From positions 251,411,956-251,475,955 of the forward strand of contig NC_081824.1 in assembly GCF_030867095.1 (NCBI RefSeq): a stretch of 64,000 nt of DNA, written 5' to 3'. Source of the stretch: Alligator mississippiensis. Taxonomy: Eukaryota > Chordata > Crocodylia > Alligatoridae. The position numbers were made by a program, and so were the translations under genes. Below the pieces are notes generated by a model. That model saw only the letters and a list, made by a program, of their open reading frames with translations. It made no database searches and was not told where the DNA came from. This document shows, piece by piece, positions 58,480-64,000 of the stretch (within the stretch, counting starts at the first letter, position 1; each line of letters opens with the position of its first letter).

Positions 58480-59530
58480 GAAGTCTTCCTCGAAGACTCA
58501 CACCCACTAGACTTCATGAAACACATTTTCTTTCTAGTACGTTGGAAGAGTGAAATAAGCCAACCTAGCTGGGCTTGGGACAGATCACTGTAGGGAGTGT
58601 CAATACCCTCTATAGTGTGATGAATTGTTCTGAGACGGACATAGCCTCACCACTACCCTTAAGATGTTCTCCTACCAGGGAACCTTCCTTTGGTGAGGTG
58701 GAGGCTCTGTCTTCTCCAACAGGCACTGGAACCACAACAGGAAATGCCCATCTCACACCATAACACCACAAATGACAAATACTCTTTCCTAAAACCTCCC
58801 TTTCCCCAGCCGTCTGCAGCCCAATGTACCCTGTGTGTCACAGAGACAGTTACTCTATGGTACAGTTAGGTCCTCTTCTACTCCTCTTAATGACAACTCA
58901 GTGCAAGCTCTTGTGGCAGCAGTAGAAAGGATTCTCCAAACTCAGATGAAACCTAAAATCCTTCCCCAGAATGCAATTGCATTCAATGTAAACTCTAGCA
59001 TACATTCTCTGGGAGCCCAGCTTTTCTTTGGCACGTTCTCAGCTCTGGTCAGATACCTGAAGGGGTGGTTTCTAGAATACTGGACCTTCCACAATCCTCA
59101 TTGACTTCCCTAAGGCTCTTTAAGTGGGGCCAGTAAATATTTTTTAATGGGGGTATTACTTCCTGACTTGTAAAAAGGAACTGAAAGGTCAGAGTCTCCT
59201 CTTCCCCCAGTGTTGTATCTGTTTGTTTGGTCTTAAAGCATGAAGAAGGTCAGGTCTCATATTCCCAAGAGTTTGCAGTAGACCTGTTGGAGTTATCAAT
59301 AATGGAGATCACAAATTTTAATTGGGATGGAATGGGGGCAGGGGAAAGAAGTTGAGATACAGCCTTTGTTCCACAAGTTTCTTAGTCTTGTCCCCTCTCA
59401 GTTGACCAGTTCTCAGCGCCCGACTGGAAAGACTGACACACCTTTCCACATTGTGATTAGGGCCAAGTGTGCAAAATGAAATGCCTACAGAAGACAGGGT
59501 CAATGTGTGAAGTCATAACACTGATACTAC
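58480..59530. other. No gene recognised
   Basis: Non-coding sequence without recognisable repeats or exons. Confidence 0.5.
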
Positions 59531-59534
59531 TAGT

Positions 59535-59684
59535 TCTCCTGTCATCCAGGGAGTCTTCAAGAGGAGACTAGACAGTCACCTTTTCGGGGTCAACTGACCC
59601 CCCAATTGTCTTTCCTGCTTGGTGCAGGGGACTGGACCCAATGATCTTCCGAGGTCCCTTCCAGCCTTACAATCTATGAATTCT
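59535..59684 (+). mobile_element. CR1 LINE 3'-end fragment
   Basis: It encodes VFKRRLDSHLFGVN, the last residues of CR1 ORF2, followed by the CR1 tail (ggggactggacccaatgatc, then ttccgaggtcccttccagcc and aatctatgaattct). It is 5'-truncated to about 150 bp, a common outcome of CR1 insertion. Confidence 0.85.
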
Positions 59685-59689
59685 TAGGG

Positions 59690-62600
59690 GAAATGATACC
59701 TGAATGGGGGGACCCAAAAAACAAGCAAGTAAAAAAAATGTAAAACCCCACCCCAAGCAAACTTGCCTCCAGCTTTCTCAATACAACATGAAGAAATGGA
59801 GCAGAGAGCTATTAGAATTACTTCCCCTACCTTTTGCAATCCTCACTTAGTGAAGGCCCTTTTCAAAAATCCCTTTCCCCTCTTTTCTAGAACATGCTCT
59901 CTGTAGACACAAATACTAATGAAAGTAACAGTTCATCAATACCTATTAGTCATATGTAGGTGCTACTAATTTATCCATCATCTTTAAAGTTCAAAGATCT
60001 CTTAGGAGTGAGTCACTTGTTCATTCCTGATAGAACATAAAATAGTAACCCCTCAGTGCTGGCATTTTCAGTACAACAGCATTCCAGCGCAACCTAGCAT
60101 CACACAGACACTGTGGTCCCATCCCAAGAGAGGAACAGGTTTGGCTAGAAACAGGTCCATTGCATGTGATGTGCACCCCACCAATCACAAACTGCTTTTC
60201 TCAAGCTCCTTGGGCCCTTTAAAGATCAGGCTGAGAAAGGAGGGAGTTGCTGTGTTTTACAGGTGTGTGTGGATTTTTGTTGGAGTCAACAGCACAGCAA
60301 GGAGGGTGAGTTAATTGCCTTGGTTGCTGTGTTTCCTCTAATGAGGTTTTTGAGCTACAAGTATCTGTTATACAAAGACTGAAGCTTTCATGCTTAATGG
60401 TTTATTTTAGTCCTGAAGCACTATTAAGTGAGTAGGAGTTTAGTGACTGTGTGGGGTTAACTGCAGGGGATTATTAAGGATTTCTTTTCTACCTTCAGGC
60501 TGCTTCCTTGAGATCATTATTTTAATTTTGCTCCTTGGAGGGATAGTCTTTCTCTCTTTCCTTTGGAAAAAAAAGATGATAAAGAGCTAACTGTGCTGCT
60601 AAGCATGTCAGGGGAGGGAGGCAGTGAGTTTTGCAGAGAAAGGGGAGGGGGGGGCAAAGCCTAAAGGGGGGTTGTGGCTCAACTGAGCTAATCAGAGGAA
60701 AAATTTTTCTCCCTCTTCCCCTTCTAGCTTTATTTCCTAAATCCCTCATTGTTAGGATGTACTTATTAGGTGTTCCAGCGTTCTCATGAGATTTATTCCA
60801 CAGCAGTTTCTCTTTTTTTTTTAATAGTGTTCTTTGTATTAAGACCTGTGCTTTGAGGTTGTCTGTCTCCTTGCTGAAATCACAGACTGGCTTTCTTGTA
60901 CTTCTTCTAAACCTTCCCATGCTGGAATACTGTTAAAACAAGTTGTTTCACCATGGAGCTGGGTGCATTTCAGTTGAGTCAGGGTGGCAGGTTGGGGGAT
61001 GAAGCTACCGTGTTGGGCATTACTTAAATCAATGACTTTTTCATGATGAAACAATGTTTGTAAATGCACTACTTGGACTGTTCACAGAATTCAATGTGTT
61101 AGTCTATGTTTTGGCTTAAAACTTGCATCTCTCTCTAGCTCTAGTTACCTTACATATTTTTAGTAGAAACTGCTTCTCTATTTCCTTCCTCAAGGCTTCT
61201 GTTTTCCACTAACTCTTAACTCCCAGTCCCCTTTAATGAAAAATGCATATTTCAAGCTATTGAGAGCCCTGACCTGTTGGGGCTAAGGCTTAGCTACTCA
61301 GCCTGGGAGCCCTCTCATTGACCAGAGGGAGAAGTCAGCAACTCCCCATGGCTATTACCTTGGGTGAGAGTATGAAGAGCCACACCTTAGTGTTTGTTCC
61401 ACATGACTGGCTTTTTTTTTTTCTCTCTCACCCCACTTAAGCACTGTGTTTTTTCCAGTGCTTGAAGGGACATGTTTAGTGATCTGGGCTCAGCTCACCA
61501 GAGATGGTGAGGAAGGTGCGTCTCTTGCCACATCAAAATGAATGGGGCTAAGGGCAAGTTAGCATAGGGTGGGTGAGCTGCAACCTTTCCACTGCTGTGA
61601 GGCTTGGCTTCGTTAGTTATGCCTGACTGATTCTTAAGGCAACTGCTGAAGCATCTGGAATCCATGCCTGGGGTTTGAATGAGCAATAAGATAAGTGGCT
61701 CCCTTGTCTCCCACCACTTACCCCATACAGTAAGAATGCAGTGCCTGTACAGTAACACTGAAGGGAGTGCTTAATAAGTTCAGCAGCTGCTATGAAGGCA
61801 TACCAGTATAATGGCTTAATTGAGGGTGAAAGTGGATGAGGTGCATCTTCCCTCTACACCCCCCACCCCCCCTTGATTGGCTGTGCTTGCAGAATGCAAG
61901 ACAGCAGAGTTTCTTAAAAGATAAGGTTCATTGCCTACAGGTTCCTCCTCAAAGGCACCTGTGACAGTCTTGATACTTAGTGGGTCACCTGGGTCCTGTC
62001 TCTCTGGGAGAGTTGAATACATTGCTATCTAGATCACTGCCCAAACTGAGTGGGGATGGCTTAATTTGTCAGCCTTCCACATGGGTGGCAAATGTAGGTT
62101 GGAGAAAGTCTAGAGGACAGAAACCAGAAGAAGAAGCTGATGAAACAGGACCTAGGAGAACAGCTGAAAGAACTGACCTTTGTCTCTCTAGAAAAGAAAA
62201 GACCTGGGGACAGGCAGGACGGAAGAAGAGGTAAATGTCTTCCAGTATGTAAATGAGTCATGAGGAGAATGGCCAATAGACTTATCCCTTGTGGATATGG
62301 AGAGCAAGAAGAAAATATTTTAATTTGTAGCAAAAATAATCTAGGTTAAATATCAGAATAACAGAACAGTGGATCAGGCTCTCTAGAAAGTGGTAGAATA
62401 GTCTTAACAGGATGCTTTTAAGAACAGGTTGGACAAAGGTTGATCAGGAAAAGTTGATCTGATCCCGTGACAGGCTACAGGAATATAAAAAGAACAGACC
62501 CATCCCTAAGTTGCTGATAGGCAGGTTTGGGGCAGTGGCATTTCACTTTCAGTAGCCTGAAAGGCTGATATGGTCTTGCCTGCTCTCTTGAAAGGAGATT

Positions 62601-62730
62601 GGCTGCAATCTGGGTTGTGGCCAGATGTCTTCAGGTGGGGGGAGTACAGTATAGTGAGTTGTGTGGCAGCAGTGAAGAACTAGTCTGAGCTGTGCATTTG
62701 GCTCTAAACTGTGGAGGGATCCCTAAAATA
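59690..62730. other. No gene recognised; 3-kb stretch
   Basis: No named repeat or splice-flanked coding block was found. At 60225-60310 a short G/T-rich stretch ends in gcaaggagg|gtgagtt, a good donor that might belong to a non-coding first exon, but there is no independent support. Poly-T runs are near 60810 and 61412. Confidence 0.45.
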
Positions 62731-62739
62731 GGCAAACCC

Positions 62740-63000
62740 TAGGGTGCCTGTAGCTGTGCTGTGGAGCAGACTCAATTAACTGAGTCTGCTGGAGAATGGT
62801 AATTACTGTTCCAGGCAGCCTCCACATCTCATGTATGCTGCAAGCACCCCTACCACCATTTTGAATTAAAGCTTATTGAATGAGCTTTAGTTCAAGCATT
62901 CCCACCACTGTTGAAGTTCAGCAGTGCTAATACATGAGATGCTGTGGTGCTATAATTAAAGCAGCTCTAATTAAAGCACCCCTTTTCCCCCCAACCCCAG
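62740..63000 (+). repeat. Palindromic repeat family E, copy 1
   Basis: The right part is an imperfect palindrome of about 65-bp arms (catctcatgtat ... accaccattttgaattaaagct / agctttagttcaagc ... atacatgagatg) centred near 62876. To the left lies tgagtctgctggagaatggtaattactgttcc, matching the central hairpin of copy 2 in degenerate form. Copy 2 lies in the opposite orientation at 63690-64000. No coding sequence is present. Confidence 0.65.
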
Positions 63001-63690
63001 AGTACATGTGAAAGTGCCTGTAGGGTCCAGCAGGAGTGTCTCATAACAGGGATGGTGTTTGCCTTAACTAAGAGCTTGATTCCATTCAAACTAAGGGCCT
63101 AGATTTCCCTGGAGGTTGAGGCAACCCAGCTGTTGGCCTTCCTGCTCTTTCAGGTAGGACTTGCACATGAAATCTACAAGTTGTCATTTGCCTTCTGTCC
63201 TACCAAAAGCTCCACTTCTCCACCCCCACCCCCTGTTCAAAGAGGTATTAAGTTAGACTGAAGACCTGTCCAAACTACCGATGTATGGAAAATTTAACAA
63301 GAGGCCTCCAACCATCCAGCTTATCCTCTACCCTGCACTATGCTGCCTCCACGTAACTGTAGTCCAGGGTCTCCTAGTAAAGGTCTCTTCTCTGTGCCTA
63401 CTTAATTTTTTCTTGCCTTCAATTTCCTTTAGAACATTTTTCCTAGTAAAGAATGGAGAGCTGGCCCATTATATCATGCCTGCTTTGCTACAGCTTTGAT
63501 ATACTCCATCTGTTCAATCTTCATCCTGTCCTGAATACAGCCCTTTGAAAAGCTGACCCTTCTTCCACATGAAAATCCCTGCTTTACTCTCATAGGCTTG
63601 TGTGTACAATATTTGCAGGTTAGGGGCAAGCAGGATCTGCCTAGTCACGAAGGCATCTTTACACAAACAGGAGGGGTGCATTTTTTAAAA
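63000..63690. other. No gene recognised
   Basis: Ordinary non-coding sequence between the two family E copies. Confidence 0.5.
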
Positions 63691-64000
63691 TTGAAGCGGC
63701 TCCAAGAGCTGCTCCAATTAAAGTGCTTGCAGTGTCACATGTATTCAATGTCTCAGTGCTTTAAAATGGTGGCAGTGGTGCTTTTAACTAAAGCTCCTTT
63801 GACAGACTTTGGTTAAAGCACCCCTGCCACCATTTTGAAGTGCAGGGACACTGAATACACCTGTTATGGAGGCTGCTGGAGCATGTTAATTAACATGCTC
63901 CAGCAGACACAGTTAAACAGGTCTGTTTCCACACATGCCAATTGACACGTGGGAGCAGGTATCCAGCATGTGTATAGGTATTACTGGCAGTATTTCCAGC
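63690..64000 (-). repeat. Palindromic repeat family E, copy 2 (cut by the window end)
   Basis: Arms gtgctttaaaatggtggcag and, reversed, ctgcacttcaaaatggtggc face each other around 63792. They share gtcacatgtattca / ggtgtattcagtgtcc and aaagc. To the right is a perfect 34-bp palindrome (63873-63906). The family match to copy 1 includes tgtctgctggagcatg and accattttgaa. The repeat continues past the end of the window. Confidence 0.65.
63873..63906. repeat. Perfect 34-bp palindrome inside family E
   Basis: The 17-bp arm ctgctggagcatgttaa is followed directly by its exact reverse complement. The same position in copy 1 (62785-62815) is a decayed version, so the hairpin is a family trait. Confidence 0.95.

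Noticed and set aside
44190-64000. Exons of UPK1B on the + strand
   Set aside because: No tetraspanin membrane segments or CCG motif with splice sites were found. It probably starts beyond the window.
1-64000. CRISPR arrays, operons or prokaryotic mobile systems
   Set aside because: The sequence is plainly vertebrate with spliced genes and CR1 and MIR repeats, and no regularly spaced short repeats occur.

Overview
This is vertebrate nuclear DNA, most probably from a sauropsid and likely a crocodilian or turtle. The clade call rests on repeats. Several CR1 LINE fragments end in the short ATCTATGA-type 3' tail, two MIR-like SINE remnants survive, and there are many small hAT, Tigger/mariner-like and Harbinger DNA transposon fossils. 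I could not run a search, so the species is inference. Nothing bacterial, viral-replicative or CRISPR-like is present.

The one gene I can build with confidence is TEX55 (testis-expressed 55) on the + strand, four coding exons between 39771 and 44189. A CpG-rich promoter (about 39440-39870) carries an X-box-like RFX palindrome and a YY1-like site. Exon 1 encodes MEGQAQ, exon 2 a disordered region of about eight 12-residue repeats plus the start of a PKA-RII-like docking/dimerisation domain, exon 3 the rest of that domain, and exon 4 an acidic tail. All junctions are phase 0, giving 217 residues. From memory, human TEX55 lies head to head with IGSF11 and upstream of UPK1B. The gene-poor left 39 kb could therefore be IGSF11 first-intron territory and the right 20 kb could lead to UPK1B, but I found no exon of either.

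Left region (1-39440). A possible terminal exon of an unidentified + strand gene is at 13162-13612 (acceptor, 37 codons, stop, AATAAA). Repeats include a broken Harbinger transposase (7086-7811), CR1 copies at 14990-15850 (old), 20455-21782 (393 codons open, youngest looking) and 30041-32300 (minus strand, long but broken), a C-terminal module of another non-LTR element (32440-33110), hAT elements at 13736-14158 and 22299-22721 (the latter with a second element nested inside), a Tigger-like MITE (36035-36263), and a truncated LINE with a zinc-finger tail ending about 600 bp upstream of TEX55 (37885-39130, minus).

TEX55 introns hold a TA-flanked palindromic element set in an (ATT/ATC)n tract (40034-40447), a hAT with a perfect 8-bp target duplication (41704-42093), another small hAT (43680-43836), and a CT microsatellite that serves as the exon 3 polypyrimidine tract.

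Right region (44190-64000). No gene is recognised. It holds a nest of palindromic DNA elements at 49930-51392 with a perfect 42-bp palindrome, a second copy of the 13.7-kb hAT in opposite orientation (51699-52109), a solo LTR fossil (52240-52782), a 565-bp foldback hAT (54977-55541), a degenerate TG tract (56640-57110), a second copy of the 11.3-kb dispersed repeat (57742-58472), a CR1 tail (59535-59684), and two inverted copies of a palindromic repeat family in the last 1.3 kb. The most distinctive feature of the window is this abundance of long palindromic non-autonomous DNA elements, several of them nested.
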